A DNA stretch of 64,000 nucleotides from Schistosoma haematobium (Eukaryota > Platyhelminthes > Trematoda > Strigeidida > Schistosomatidae). A model generated the notes under the pieces. It had not been told where the DNA came from. It made no database searches and was given only the letters and a program-made list of their open reading frames with translations. The stretch covers positions 67,266,591 through 67,330,590 of the forward strand of contig NC_067195.1 of assembly GCF_000699445.3 (NCBI RefSeq), read 5' to 3'. Position 1 is the first letter of the stretch, and each line of letters starts with the position of its first letter. Shown one piece after another: positions 11,301 to 25,100 of the stretch. The position numbers and the translations under genes are program-made.

Positions 11301-14300
11301 ATAACCATCGAATTCATATGAGCTTCGAATATTTCATATTTTAGTCTCAGTCCGTTACGCAAAAATGATTTTTAGTCTTATCAGTCAATTACAAATCACT
11401 TTTCGAAAAACTGATTCAAGTTGCTTTGCACATAATTTAAACTGGCCTTTCGACATCTAATTCTACAACCATTCAGTACTAAATATAGTTCCAAATTTCC
11501 CTTTAGTAAATATTTTTCTCATCTACACGAGTTTTCTTTTACAGATTCTTTGAAATATCACTATAAAAAATACTTTCTTAAGAAACTTCTTTGGGATTAA
11601 TTAGTTTTAACTTCAATTGATTGAAATTAGAGAAGGGAAATACATTGAAGAAAGTATTGGATAGTTATTAAGCTACATTGACGAATCGCTGGAAAGTAAT
11701 CAACTGAAAAAAAAACTAAATGGTGCACTAAATAACTTATCAATTAAATTCTAACTTTGTAATCTTAAACACTGAGAAGCTAGCTGAGTCACAATAGAAT
11801 TATTTGAGATATTTTAATGGGGAAAATGCGATTTAATCTCTGTATGATCGGTTGATAAGTAACTTTTTTCATAAATTAATAACATATTTGTACTTTAAAA
11901 ATTCATTAAATAAATAAGGTCAGGATATGTTATTCATTATAAGTAAATTTCTGGACCTCCTCTATTATTTACACATTTAACAATAAAAGCTTAAAAACTT
12001 CTCAACTCACTTCTTAGAGTTATAATATAAGTGGCCTAGTATCATTTACTCTTTTTTAATAGATTACAAACAACAGTATAAACTGGTATACAGTCTAGTT
12101 TCTTGACTTAAGATTCCAATTTAAATTATTTTATTAAAAAATCATAACCATATTTATCATTATTATTTTAAAACAGAGCATATGATCCATATAGACCAGC
12201 TATGGAAAATACTGGAGTTATTACAGTCAACAGATCTGGGACAAATAAGCAACATCACGATCCAGAATCACCAGATTTATTGCCTCTTCCTAAATCATAT
12301 GTTATCGAGTCAATAGTTCACCTCCCGGGTGCTGTGAAAGAAGCCAGTATGCCAGATATTTCCATAAATCGTGGCCACACAGCAGGTCGATATGACAGTC
12401 CTTCAAGGTGTACAGCAGCACAACAGCCAGTTTCTGGAGTACTTACTCGTGAAGAAGTTGCACGTTTAAGTCAAGCCAGAAGACAGGAATTATATCATGA
12501 AATGGAAAGACGAAAACGAGGTGAAATTGTCATACGCTTGGCTGATATTAAGGTAAAATTCTGTTAAAAGTATGCTTTTTCTTATAAATTGTCAGAGTAG
12601 AATTATATAGTTATGAACATATAACAACATGACCTGTCTTCTTCAAGTTAGTTAAGTGGAAAGTAGTCAAAAAACCTTTAACATTCCAATCACAATAATG
12701 TGAATATTTCACTGATATAGAGAACAAGACCAACAAGACCTATTCTAAGCCTAAGTACTAATATAATTATTGGCTAATATTATGTGTAGAAATATTGAAT
12801 GGAGTTCAAATAAAATGTAATCCAATACATTTTACAGGTTTCTAGGATGAACTTGAGTGTAAAGGCATGTTGATATATGTATGTAGAACAGCAAATTAAT
12901 CAGTCAGGTAAAGCATTAACTGTATTGATAAATTTCAGAATCTAAAATAAACATCATAACGTTCTAACACGAAAGTCTTATAAGTTTGTGTCAGTTGTTT
13001 ATATTTAGAATAGCTGTCATAGTGAAATTTTATTGATCATCTCCAAATTATATCTGGTAAAAAGTTTCATATTTTTTCAAATGATTCAACTCGTAGTTAC
13101 AACACACAAACAATCGTATGGAAATGGTTATTTATCATTTATTTATGCGTCTCTGTTTTATCTTAACTGATATTCGGGACTGAATTTAATAAGTGTCTTT
13201 TAGTACATTAGCTCTTTGAATGGTAGCCTTGACAATACCGGTATTTACAAATTGATTTTAGCACAAATAATAATAAATATCACATAATACGTTAGTAGTC
13301 ATTACAAATCAATAGAGTAACTGAAAACTTACTGACTCTTTGAAGCGATGAATAATAATAACCTCAATTGTAGACATCAAGAAAATGGGATGTAAGTACA
13401 ACAAAATAACAAAGTGCTAAACTTAACAAACATAAGTTCTGAAGTTCATTGCTAACCACTACCCTAAAATATATAGTTAAATATTTTATTGTAATTTATA
13501 TTGTTGCACTAAAAAAGAAAACAAGAGAATTTGTTTATTTCTTAATTTTAACACTATTATTATTGTTATAACTTGTGGCCTGTATGCCCTGTTAATGTAC
13601 AAAGTAATGATACCGTCAATTAGAGAACAGTAGTTTATCGATCGGACTAATGACGCGTAAGACACGTACGAGCAGCATCGGTCTTGTTTCCCGCCTAGCC
13701 TAGCCTGTTAAATTCAGAACACCAATCTCAGCCTCTGCGATATGAATCATGTATTTCAAACATACTGGGTTTATACACCAACTAAACAGACTATATTACA
13801 CCATAAAATAGGAAACAACATTTGTATAAGATTTAAGCAAATGTGGCTGTGAATAGGGGAGATAGTAATTAATAAACAGGTCATAACTCAAGAATGGTAA
13901 ATTGTATAATAATAGTTCACAGGTCAAAATAAAGCTTATGATAAGAGGAACACGAATATGAATAGTTTGGTTACTTAAAAATTATACAATAAAAATATAC
14001 GCATAGTATTGGTTCATAAATGGATCCCAAAAGTTACCATTCATTATTCTCATTGGGATTCAACAATTATTTATAATATTACCTTCCGTTTTTTTTACTT
14101 TATAGGATTGGATTAATGCTAATTTCGTTATCGTCTTCGTTTTATTGATTAATGCTAGTTTAGCATTTTTCTTTTTTAATTTATTAACTGAAAATTCAAA
14201 TCAATCAAATCCATCGCCCAAAACTACTTTAAACACTGGTCGTTCAATGTCAAGTGATACTAATTCACCAGCAATGAAAACAATTAAAACTGCGAAAAAA

Positions 14301-14351
14301 TTCATTTCAGCCGCTTTAAAAGCTAAACAACAAAATAATCCTGGAAAATAA
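5368..14351 (+). CDS. Unrecognised protein, five 3' exons (5' end not seen)
   Basis: Exons: 5368-5486, 6699-7033, 9501-10495, 12177-12552 and 14106-14351. All have AG/GT borders and phases that join without a stop, giving 690 codons plus the stop. The first visible exon encodes a charged helix rich in Ala, Arg and Glu ([17 protein letters not shown]), so coding exons should lie further upstream. The middle is long, polar and low in structure (Gln, Ser, Asn, Pro). Exon 4 ends in a well-formed charged stretch ([20 protein letters not shown], then [17 protein letters not shown]). The last exon adds DWINANF, a strongly hydrophobic run of about 20 residues that could be a tail anchor, and a basic tail. 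It looks like a scaffold or cytoskeletal adaptor, but I cannot name the family. Polyadenylation signals follow at 14418. Confidence 0.7.
8500..8823. mobile_element. RTE-type relic: 3' end (minus) joined head to head with 5' UTR (plus)
   Basis: Positions 8510-8697 match, on the minus strand, the 3' terminus of the RTE element at 59360-59545. Positions 8700-8800 match, on the plus strand, its 5' UTR at 56345-56440. The 9-bp repeat aaatattcc flanks the pair (8491-8499 and 8824-8832). This is the layout left by 5' inversion (twin priming) with loss of the whole middle. It sits in the intron between exons 2 and 3 of the plus-strand gene. Confidence 0.7.
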
Positions 14352-14417
14352 TAATTAAATCAAGTAGATTATTGTCACCATCGCCATCATCAGCAATTGA
14401 TAAACATATTATGATAG

Positions 14418-14437
14418 AATAAATGAAAAGAAATAAA
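14418..14437 (+). terminator. Tandem polyadenylation signals
   Basis: Two AATAAA hexamers (14418-14423 and 14432-14437) lie 67 and 81 bases past the stop of the plus-strand gene. They support 14351 as its true end. Confidence 0.6.
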
Positions 14438-14610
14438 AGTTTTCTAGTTTCGAACATTTTGAAAATTTTTCTTTATTTCTTCTATTATTATGATTTGTTT
14501 GATTTGAAATACGTGTGATTTTCTTCTTTTTCCTCAATTATACTGAGAAAATTTCTATACACTTGTACTTTTTTTCGTCACTGATCTTATTTTCACAAAT
14601 AAATACACTT

Positions 14611-14814
14611 ACACACACACACACGTATATACATATATATACAAACTTACGTAAAGGATTCATGTATTATCTGGTGTATTATGCCGTGTACAGCTGAAAT
14701 GATTAGATAACAACGTTATCAAGAATGAGGATGATGAGAGATAGTCATATGCTTTGTATAATACCACAACTACTACTATTACTACTACTACTACTACTAA
14801 TAATAATAATAATA
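14611..14814. repeat. Simple repeats (CA)n/(TA)n and (ACT)n/(AAT)n
   Basis: A CA run at 14611-14624 passes into TA at 14625-14642. A trinucleotide block, ACT then AAT, spans 14769-14814. Confidence 0.8.
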
Positions 14815-15228
14815 TACTGTTGTTTTAGTCCCAAACCTATTTCCCACTAACTAATCTCTTTTCTTTTATTCAACTAACATAGGAAACACAATTGTACACA
14901 GACAAATAAATGTAACATTACACCTATTTATTACCCATTTGATTCTCAAGAAATATCTCCTCTACAACACAATATTCTTTTTTCAAAAAGCAACAATGTT
15001 TCCTTAATTTAACACTCTATTTTCTAGGTTTAATTGTTATTAATATTATTGCAGTTGTTACGGACACAGTTATTGTCAGGCTATAGAAAGAATAAAATAT
15101 CAAGTAATTTATATTCATCTTAGATCAGTTAGTATATCATAAAATGCAATAAGATGAATTGTATGGATCATTCAAATTCTTGCTTTTATTTCGTTATTCT
15201 TTACTTTTCTGAAAATAAACTTGACAAC

Positions 15229-15272
<44 letters not shown>

Positions 15273-16384
15273 AAAGCCCATTACAAAGTTTCATTCATTC
15301 CCTTTTAAAACACAAAACAACAATGCATATTAGTTTAAAATTTAGGTATTTAAGTAATATTTTAACATTTAAACTAATTTATAGTGGTTGATTAAATTCT
15401 GTTTGAACTCTTGTCCCTAATTTTATTTGTAGACAATCTATATACTCTTCTATGTTATTGGTGTTGCTATTGTTTTCTATTTTGTTCCTATTCTGTCTAT
15501 TTTCATTTTGTTCCCGACTTGTGTGTAAGAAGTTGCTCAAACTTTGAATAAAATTTAAAAAAAAGCTGATAAATGTTATTTAGTGAAATAAAAGTATTCA
15601 AGTGGTGGATATAATAGAGATTGTATCATTGATTCTAACGTCTATGATGATAATCACTTTCACTATGACTATTTCATGTATGATTTGTACACGAATTTGT
15701 TGACAGATGTTTAATGAAAAATCATCATGTGTTTAGAAGTGTAAAGAGTGAATCAGACCTAGACTTACATAGGTACAGCCATGTGATTTTAAACTTATAC
15801 GCCTAATTCCTGAATCAAGAATTGAAATTCTGGACATCAGATTCAAAACGAAGTTAGGATATGTAGTGAACTCACCGAATAAAACTCTCTGAACCATTGT
15901 ATTCATACTAAAATATAAACGTAAGGAACACCTGTCACAAAACTTTCAACTTTTGATTTTCGTGGATACTTTTAACCCATTTATCCTAATTTTATTTTAT
16001 GTTGAATTATTCTGTAACATTTACATTTTAATACCGATTGTTTATTCAGTTAAATGTAATTTGTAATCAAGCGGCTTAATAACAGTAGCAGTGAGGATTT
16101 TATAAACTCCTAAAATAAGTAACTTGAAGTTGTCTTTATGACGGGAAAATGATTTAGCGTACGTCAATATCACCAAATTTGAGCAATTTGAACTTCGGAA
16201 TCAGTTGTACACTCGACCATTTAATTCAAATTTGTTTGTGAATGACAGTTTGTGCTTTGAAAGTAGTTCAAACGCAACAAAACCTTATTCACGCATGAAT
16301 TTAAGAGTTTAAAACTAGCACTACTATTTCTAAAACCAGATATCTGCAAGTATTATCAGGATGGGGATCTGTGGAGATTATAGT
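14815..16384. other. Non-coding stretch with a (TA)n microsatellite
   Basis: A TA microsatellite covers 15233-15269. Otherwise this is AT-rich sequence in which I see no gene or repeat copy. Confidence 0.5.
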
Positions 16385-16610
16385 AATTTTAACAGTTGAG
16401 TTCATGAATCAATCTAAGCTAAACCACCATTGAAGCACAGTCCTAGTATGAGACTCCTCAACAGTGCGCATTCAGGATCAGGCAGGGGGGACTCAAACCC
16501 AAGACCTACGGCTTCGTGCACAAACACTTAACCTCTAGACCACTGAGCCAGCATTCAACAGTGTTTATGTCTAACTCTAATCGACCCATGATGTGGCGCA
16601 ACCCCTCATC
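16385..16610 (-). repeat. tRNA-like SINE, second copy
   Basis: On the minus strand this carries the A box tggctcagtggtctagaggt (inside 16529-16550) and the B-box-like gggtttgagtccc (16488-16500). The order and flanks match the copy at 181-620. The sequence is diverged, so the copy is old. Confidence 0.6.
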
Positions 16611-17100
16611 ATATTGTAATCGTATTATTTCGATAAAGGGAAAACCTTGTGTAGTCGGAAACTGTACATTACAAAATGGATAGATTTTTCTAGATGATGA
16701 TCGAGATTTCATAAAAAGCAACAATTTCTCCTTCTGGTAAAAACCAAGTATCACCCCACAAAAAACTGCTTCTGTGATGAATTCTAAATTTGACAATTGA
16801 TTTTCAACCAATATCTGCTAACTAATTCTAATATTACATTTGTGTTGATTGAAGTCATCAAAAAATATGAACATTAATAAGGGAGTCCCAAGAATAAAGT
16901 CGATAAGAAGACTGCTCTGCGGTTTGTTCTTGAGTTATGTCAAGTATTAACTAATAACACCAATTTAGTTGAGCGGCACAGAATACAGCCAGGAATAATT
17001 CCAAATAAGTTACACTTAAGAATAATCACAATCATTTAACATTGCTAAATGTTTATTAGAAATATTAGGCGGATATTTTTGAAATTGTAGCCAGTCAGCT

Positions 17101-17512
17101 AAAACGTAAGACAAGGCACATATATGCATCGGTCCGAGTTAACACACCTCATTAGCACAACAAGATGAACAACGAAATCACAGAAGTAGTCACTTCATTG
17201 GTAGTAATATATAAAAGAAAGATTATGTATAAGGATATAATACAGGAAGAAAGAATCAATTCGTAGAAAGAAAGGTATAAAGCAATTTTAATCTCACGGT
17301 TTAAGGGAAGACAAAGAGTGTATACATCTGTGTCACTGTAATCGATTCTGAGCCATGTCAACCAGAGTCCCCAACCATTGGTTAAGATAGTTGCACGGAC
17401 CCCAACCAAGTAGTCTGCATCTACCAACATGGCTCAGACTAGAAGTTAGTGATGCCGAGTTTTGGTATGGCCAACCATAACTTTCTCTCATCCGTCTCCA
17501 ACACCAGTCAGC
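17101..17512 (-). mobile_element. 3' end and 3' UTR of an APE-type LINE (relic)
   Basis: The minus strand at 17400-17512 matches the last coding part of the LINE that runs off the window at 64000 (shared sequence around tctagtctgagccatgttgg). It continues into presumed 3' UTR down to about 17101. The next part of the same LINE copy resumes at 18390, beyond an inserted retroposon. Confidence 0.65.
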
Positions 17513-17522
17513 ATTGCGCGCC

Positions 17523-18379
17523 CCCAAATGCCCTGCTACGGCCCAGGGTGGGGAGAGTCAGCTCTTCCTCTCAAAATGCTCTCACATGGCCACGCGTATA
17601 CAGTCACTGACAGGGAAATCCTACTCACTGACTTTTTGAGGCTGGATGGTTGTTTATAAAATTGTGAGGACGGAAAGTAGATGTCCGGTACTTTAAGCGG
17701 GTTAGCGGGTACGGAGGATCCACTTAGGTGAGTTGAAGAACCCTGATTTCAAACCAATCGTGCACATGGGCTACATGGTGCTGAGGGTACAAATGACGTA
17801 TGAACCCACTGTTGATCACCGGCAATCATGGGACTGCATCTCCTGACGTTGTTCCACTGTCTTATGGATAAGACCTCCAGGTCAAAGGCTTGGGAAGTGA
17901 CTGTAAATTGTAACCGAAAAACGAACTCACCAATGATCAAGTGAAACGCCCACCACCACATTAACTTTCTTTTACCTTGTATGACTATGTCTTGTTTATT
18001 CACCAATCACAATTTTATGTTCATTATAAAACAATGTTCGCCTTGTTGACTCATTTTTCCTATCCTCTAGTTACTGTTCGGTATGTTATTTATGTCTGTT
18101 TTTCCCTGTGTTGATAGACTGTATTGTTTATTTTGTATACTAACGGTGTTAATTTATGTTTTAGAAACACATAAAGTTTACCAAGCCAAATAGCTTACTT
18201 GTTCTAACTTTGTTTAAACCAAGACTCTGTGCTCGACAGCTTAGAGTTACACCTGTAGGAAATTGCTTCCTACAGTGACCCCGGGCAGTATTCAAGCCCT
18301 CACACAAATCGAATGAAGTGTGGCGTATATGTATTTGGTGCTCCTTTGTACCAATACTTATATGTTTGAATAAATAGAT
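17523..18379 (+). mobile_element. 857-bp retroposon inserted into a LINE relic
   Basis: Both sides carry the 10-bp repeat attgcgcgcc (17513-17522 and 18380-18389), and the two flanks join into one continuous minus-strand LINE. The insert has no long frame. It contains a short hairpin, tgtaggaaattgcttcctac, near 18255, and ends in an A/T-rich tail (gtttgaataaatag). Its last 90 bases recur at 45050-45141 with an expanded aataaat tail. A 10-bp duplication plus a 3' tail suggests target-primed retroposition, not an LTR element. Confidence 0.65.
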
Positions 18380-18389
18380 ATTGCGCGCC

Positions 18390-18640
18390 GTGGTAGTCAG
18401 TGGTTCGGTACGCTTAATACATGGCCCAAATATCTCAGTAGATGAAGATTCATAATATCATTAACTGATTTGTCATCATTCCCCAATACTCTAAGTCTAA
18501 CCTCACTGTTACCTGCCCCGTGATCTCAGCAGATGCGAACAATATTTCCAGGACATTTGTGATCAAACACTAGTAACTTACGAGTACACTATACCCTTAA
18601 TGGCCGTGTTTCGCAGCCGTAAATTAGAAATCGGAATCAA
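18390..18640 (-). mobile_element. LINE relic, 3' coding part
   Basis: The minus strand matches the region 63620-63880 of the large LINE (the part encoding HRLRWLGH and the residues before it), with many changes. It belongs to the same copy as 17101-17512. Confidence 0.6.
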
Positions 18641-19124
18641 ACAGTCAATTTCATGGGATGTATAGTTTATCACTACTCACTTCAAAGCGAATTCAACGAA
18701 ACTTTTTAAATAAGATCTTTAAATTCTCTAGCTGTGTGACGGAAACAAAAAAGCGATAATCTTAAGTTCATTCTAATGAATATCGAAGTGCTGTCTCATT
18801 GTTCAATCAGTTGAATCAGCATACTTTTGTTTGATTAATATAATCTACATAAATATTTAAATTTTCCTCAACAATTACAGTTGAAGCTTATCATCAACAT
18901 AAGACACAAATTCAGGTCATCAAGAAATTCAGTAGTTTTGGGTTGAATAGTGTGTGTTAATAAAATCAGTTATTTACAAACTTGATTGTTTTGTAAGGGA
19001 AGTGAATCAAGAATTACAAAAACTTATATAATTCATTAGAAGAAACGTGCTGCATTCCACTGTATAAAATACATTCACAACAACTTATGTACAGAAAAAT
19101 GAATACAAATTTGTCAGAAACATC

Positions 19125-22100
19125 TTAAACACGCCGAGATTTTTTCTCTATCATACTTTCCACATCTCCACCCCTCTTACGAACATTAAGAGGATTTCTA
19201 GGATCATACAAATCATAACGATCAGGATGTGGCATAGTAGGATCAAGAACTTTTCTAGCTGGTGTTGGAACTTCCGATACTAGACGATTTTTCATCCTGG
19301 AATATCAAAAATACGAGATGAGTGACTTTAAATTACATTTTATTAAAAACTATGAATCATATAGGCATAGAAATCTCAATAAATCTTCCGAATGTGGGTT
19401 ACCTAAAAGCTAGTTAAAATAGTGAATATTTCAATAAGTAGTTCTGTAATCAGCGATGTATATGTTTCAGTTTGCTTATAATTCATTACCCATTTATTCC
19501 TAAGTTTTAAGCCCCTCTTGACAGTACTAGATTATTACACTAATTTGGCGCAAAACATTTAGTTTCTATATGTTTGACGTACTTCAAATATTTACAACAC
19601 TTTTAAAGGTAATCATTAGGAGCTGTTACTACTCAATAAATCAAGTACAAATTAGCCTTGAGTAACAGTTGATATTTGACGGATGAAAACAGTATCTGAG
19701 GTGGAGAAGGATATGAGACTTTAACAGAATAACTAAAATATCAGTTTTCAAATTGAACCTATACAAATCCGCTGAAAACATTTCCTGATTTCAGTACTAC
19801 GTGACAAATGCGACAATTTTGCTAGATAAACATGCTGGACGCTCACAAAAGATTAATATGCAGAACAAACACAGCTCCAAAATCGAAGCTGCCAGGAAAA
19901 AATATTTCCCAAACGTGGATCGTGTGATCTAAATCACTAAACTAATATTTTCATTATTCGTATCCTAAAGTAAATAACATTTATCTATTACAATGAATAT
20001 TTAAACAGTTATATGTACCACTTAGCTTCTTCGACACTATGGCGTGCCTCAGAAGATAGTCAGTATCATACAGAATTGCAATGATGGATTAAACTGCAAA
20101 ATCGTGCATGGAAGACAGCTGACAAACTCGTTCGAGGTAAAGACCGGTGTCAGGCAAGGTTGCTTACTCTCATGAAGACGTCAACATCGAAGGGGAAGCA
20201 TGGAATATAGTGGACAGCTAGGATGCAGCTGGACGATCTAGACTTCACAGATGATCTGGCTCTTCTATCGCACACGCAACAGCAAATGCACGAGAAGACG
20301 ACCAGTGTAGCAACAGCCTCAACATACACAAACGGAAAAGTAAGATTCTCCGATACAACACAGAATGTGCCAATCAAATCACACTTGATGGAGAAGATTT
20401 GAAAGATATAAAAACCTTTACATATTTGGGCAGCATCATCGATGAACACGGTGGATGTTAAGCAGATGTGAAGGCGCGGATCAGCAAAGCGAGAGCAGCA
20501 TATTTACAACTGAAGAACATCTGGATCTCAAAGCAACTGTCAACCAACACCAAGGTTAGGATTTTCAATACAAATGTCAAGACAGTTCTACTGTATGGGG
20601 CAGAAACCTGGCGAACTACGAAACCCATCATCTAGAAGATACAGGTGTTTATTAACAGTTGTCTAAGCAAAATACTTCGGATCCGTTGGCCGGACATTAT
20701 TAGCAACAACCAACTGTGGGAAAGAACAAACCAGATCCCAGCGGAGGAAGAAATTAGGAAGAAACGCTGGAAGTGGATAGGACATACACTGAAGAAAGCA
20801 CCCAACTGTGTCACAACACAAGCCCTCACGTGGAATCCTCAAGGCCAAAGAACACATTACGCCGAGAAATGGAGACAGGCATGAGAAAAATGAACAAAAA
20901 TTGGATGAAACTGGAAAGGAAGGCCCAGGACAAAATGGGTTGGATAATGCTGGTCGGTGGCCTATGATCCATCGGGAGTGACAGGCGCAAGTAAGTAATG
21001 TACCACTTGTTTCAAATAAAGCAAATTGTTGTATGTGTCAACAGCAAACATACCAATCATCCATAGGTGAAAATTTGCAAAGTTCTTCGTTTGATTCTTC
21101 GGAACCAATAACACTACGAAGACGATTACCGAATCGTTCCAACAATGATAAAGTTACAGCTTCACGTTCAGAACCCTGTAAAATAAATATATGTTACTTC
21201 AAAAGAAAACAATTGCAGCTCTTACGATTAGTAAACAAATGAAAAAAAACACAACTCTATTTCCAAATCGGGCCTAGTTTTTTTTACTAGTTTAGATGAA
21301 ATTAACTCATAGGTTGTTTTGACATTATATATATTCCACATAATATTAGATTAATGAAACAGTTTATTAATTTATACAAAAATCAGTGATTTCAATGATC
21401 TAGAAAACATGAAATAATATTAATTCGCTTCATCCTACAATCTTTTTTAGGTCTTAGTTTATAAAAATTCTGAAATAATTGTATATTATAAGTTAATGAG
21501 ATTTCGACAAAATGCAATAGATGAATACAGGAGCTGAGAAAATGTCATAACCACATCTCTTTTCGTTGTTAATGTTATTTTTAATAAACATGTCTTTGTC
21601 ATATATAAAATGTAATTCACAAATATATTGACAGTAAGAAAATACTCAACAGAAAATATAATGAAATATTGATTGTTAAGAATATGGAAAAAGATGTAAA
21701 GAGGAAAGAATTTAAGGAGATTAAGTGCATCAATGTGAGAAATGAACTTGAAATATTTACCGTCATGTTTTTATCTAGTGTTATCATAACATAAGGAAAT
21801 CTAGTCGATAACCAATATATATGCAAATAGTCAATAATGACATGAAAAGATACTATGAATGGTTAGGATATTATGATTGTATCATCATATTTATCAACGT
21901 CATAGAATGAGTCGATAGTTGTCCCTATCTTTAAAAAGGGTTCACGTCGTTCCTGTAACAACTATCGGGGGATAAGTCTACTTCCGATTGCGTCCAAGCT
22001 ATTGGCTTCCGTCATACTTCGTAGGTTGTTCAAAACCCGAGAAAGATTGACTCGCGAAGAGCAGGCTGGTTTTCGTTCTGGCCGAGGATGTATTGATCAT

Positions 22101-25100
22101 ATCTTCACCCTCCGCCAAATTTTAGAACACCGTCATATTTATCAAAGGCCAACAATCGTAGTGTTTCTTGACATCAGGGCTGCCTTCGATTCGTTGGACA
22201 GGACTGTTCTCTGGGATTGTCTATTGAAGGGTGTCTGAGAAGTTTATTAACATCCTAAAAGCGCTATATGCAAGCACCTCAGGTAGAGTGAGGGCATACA
22301 ACCACCTCTCTCCATTGTTCCATTCAAGCAGTGGAGTTAGGCAGGGTTGCACAATCTCACCATTCCTCTTTAACTTTGCCATCGATGACATTCTGGAAAC
22401 AGCCCTGATGGATGTAAGCAATGGCGGTATGGATCTGTTGCCTGGAGAAAGACTTCTCGACCTTGAGTATGCGGATGATATTGTCTTACTGTGCGATAAT
22501 GCCCAAGCCATGCAATCCGCACTTAATCAGTTGGCAATCAGTGTCCGTAGGTATGGTATGTACTTTGCACCTTCGAAGTGCAAAGTACTTCTACAAGACT
22601 GGCAGGATTCTAATCCTGTACTCACCCTGGATGGTGAGCAGATAGAAAATAGTCGAGAAGTTCGTGTATCTAGGTAGCTGCATAAGTGCTGGTAGTGGCG
22701 TGAGTGATGAGATCAATGCACGTATAGTGAAAACCAGAGCGGCCTATGCCAATCTGGGCCATCTTTGGCGCCCTTGTGATGTTAGTCTGGCTGTAAAAAG
22801 TTGCTTTTTTCACATTTAACTCTATCACTTCCGGAAAATCACAGGTACTCTACAAGTAACAACTAATAAACAATCCATATTTTTATGTATTTTAATAAAA
22901 TTTCTGCCTAAAAATAACATACAAACAGAGAGCAATATTGTGAAATATGTTTGACTTTTATCAGATACTGAACATTTCAAAGAACTCTAAAATGATATGA
23001 GTGTACGTCACAAAACTTTTAGAAAAGAATTCGAAATCGCATGTATTCAACAAGTAAAACTTGAATTTGACAAAACGATTCTGATTCAATAAATTGGGGA
23101 CATACGATTATTTTGTATGATCTTACCTTTATAGCTTTTTTTGACTTTGCTTTGTAACTGGCAAAATCAGCTGAAAAAGTTTCTAAATCATCTACCAAAG
23201 GTTGAGTAGTCTTTGAATCACCATCAAGTTCGCCTTTTTGTTTAGCCTCCCAGCGGGCCAAGGCAGCTTCTTCTTGTTCTTTTTGCTCTTGAGCTTCACG
23301 GGCCTTACGTTCTAATTCTTCCTTCTCTTTCGACTGTTTGTTTTTTTCAGCGCGCTTTGACAATGCTATTTGACGACGTAATTCCTCAGCTTCTTGTCGC
23401 AACATTTCACTACAAAAGATAAACAGCAAACCCCAAATACTTAATTACCCAATCAATCACACCAATAAAGTTAAACTTGACAATATTCAGTCATTTATGT
23501 AAGAGTTATTGAATTTTATCGATCAAGCTATTGACGTAAGTACGACACTTGAAAATTCGATGGTTGGAGAAAAAAGAGTGGACTCTGGATGCTCATATGT
23601 ACAGTGTACCAATAACTTCACCGTACGTGCCCCCCAAGAGATATAAATTCTTATCACAATACCACATTCATGTAGTGCAGAATAACTGAAAGACACATGT
23701 TCAAGGTTGATACGATTCCCGAGGATTAAGCCTAATAATCAGGTCTTAATTGATTGAAGAATGAGTAACCTATAAGCTAATATCGTCCAATCGTCTATGA
23801 CATTTTATTATCTTTATTTTTTATCCATATGTTTTATATAATCACGTTATTTTATTATATGAAAACTGATCATTTAGCTAGTGGTCCTTTATTTGATGTA
23901 TAGTTACTCGATGACCTAATAATACGGTCCCATGAATAGCTATCACCCAAACAGTGCTAAACTCCCTTCTGCTATCCGTGTCAATTTTTCACAACTATCC
24001 GCCTACACAAATTGCCTCATTCACCAAAAATTCTTCAACTTATAGATGGTTGGGCCACGTATTACGTATACCTGAACACCGATTACCACGACATGCAATG
24101 CTGACTAGTATTGGGGATGAGTGGAAGTTAGGGTTGGCCAAAGCAAAATGTGGTATCAGTACTTGGGATCACTAACTTCTAGTCTGAGCCATGTTGGTAG
24201 ATGCAGACTACTTGGTCGAACAATTTTTATTCCTCAGTATTATGGTCTCTTAATATCACTTTATTTCCACATTTTAACCCAGATTATTCTACAGGTTTCT
24301 GATTGAAAATATGTACATTTGTTTTAATGATTGATACTAAGGTTTTAAGTTGTAAGCAGCTGAGGAGAATCCACGAAACAAAATACTTCATATTATTCTG
24401 CTATCATATTTGTTCTTTCTTCATTCAAGTTGATATTATTGTGTTCATCTATCGATTAGCATCGTATTCACTGATTTTAACAATCGGAAGTTCAGTGCAA
24501 TCAAACCACAAAAAGCCTACATAACAAAGCCTCTCGTTTAATTGTCTTCATCCACCCAATATATATCATCTTTATGTGGGACGCATTTCTGTACCAACAA
24601 AAAATATTAAAATAAAAAGAGACACCTTTTTCTCATTTACCAAACGTCAAGTAAAATTCAATATATGGGATTAAAAACTATGGATCCCTTATGAAGTCAC
24701 AAGTAGTGGAGAGACAAAAAGATGAAATGCATATTTAGCACAAAGACACCAACAATATACGATATGTTGCTTTCAACCATAAATAAAACTTATGCGAGAA
24801 AATATCAACTGGCTTACATTCGTTTGGCTTTAGCTTCATCTTCTTGAAGGTGTGTTGCATCACGTCGCCGTTGTCGTTCTTGAATTTCTTTTTCTAATTC
24901 TGATTTTGCACGATTAACTGCCTCAGCATCTTCATCGCTTATCGTCACCGGGATTGAGCTAAGACGAGGATCAGAAAGGAGATCATGAGCACTTTTACTC
25001 TTTTGTCGAAATTTCTAAAAATAGTAGATGAAATCTAAACATAACATGGAGTATTTTTACAAATAAATCATGTTAACTCTTGTTGAGGAAATGCGAATGT

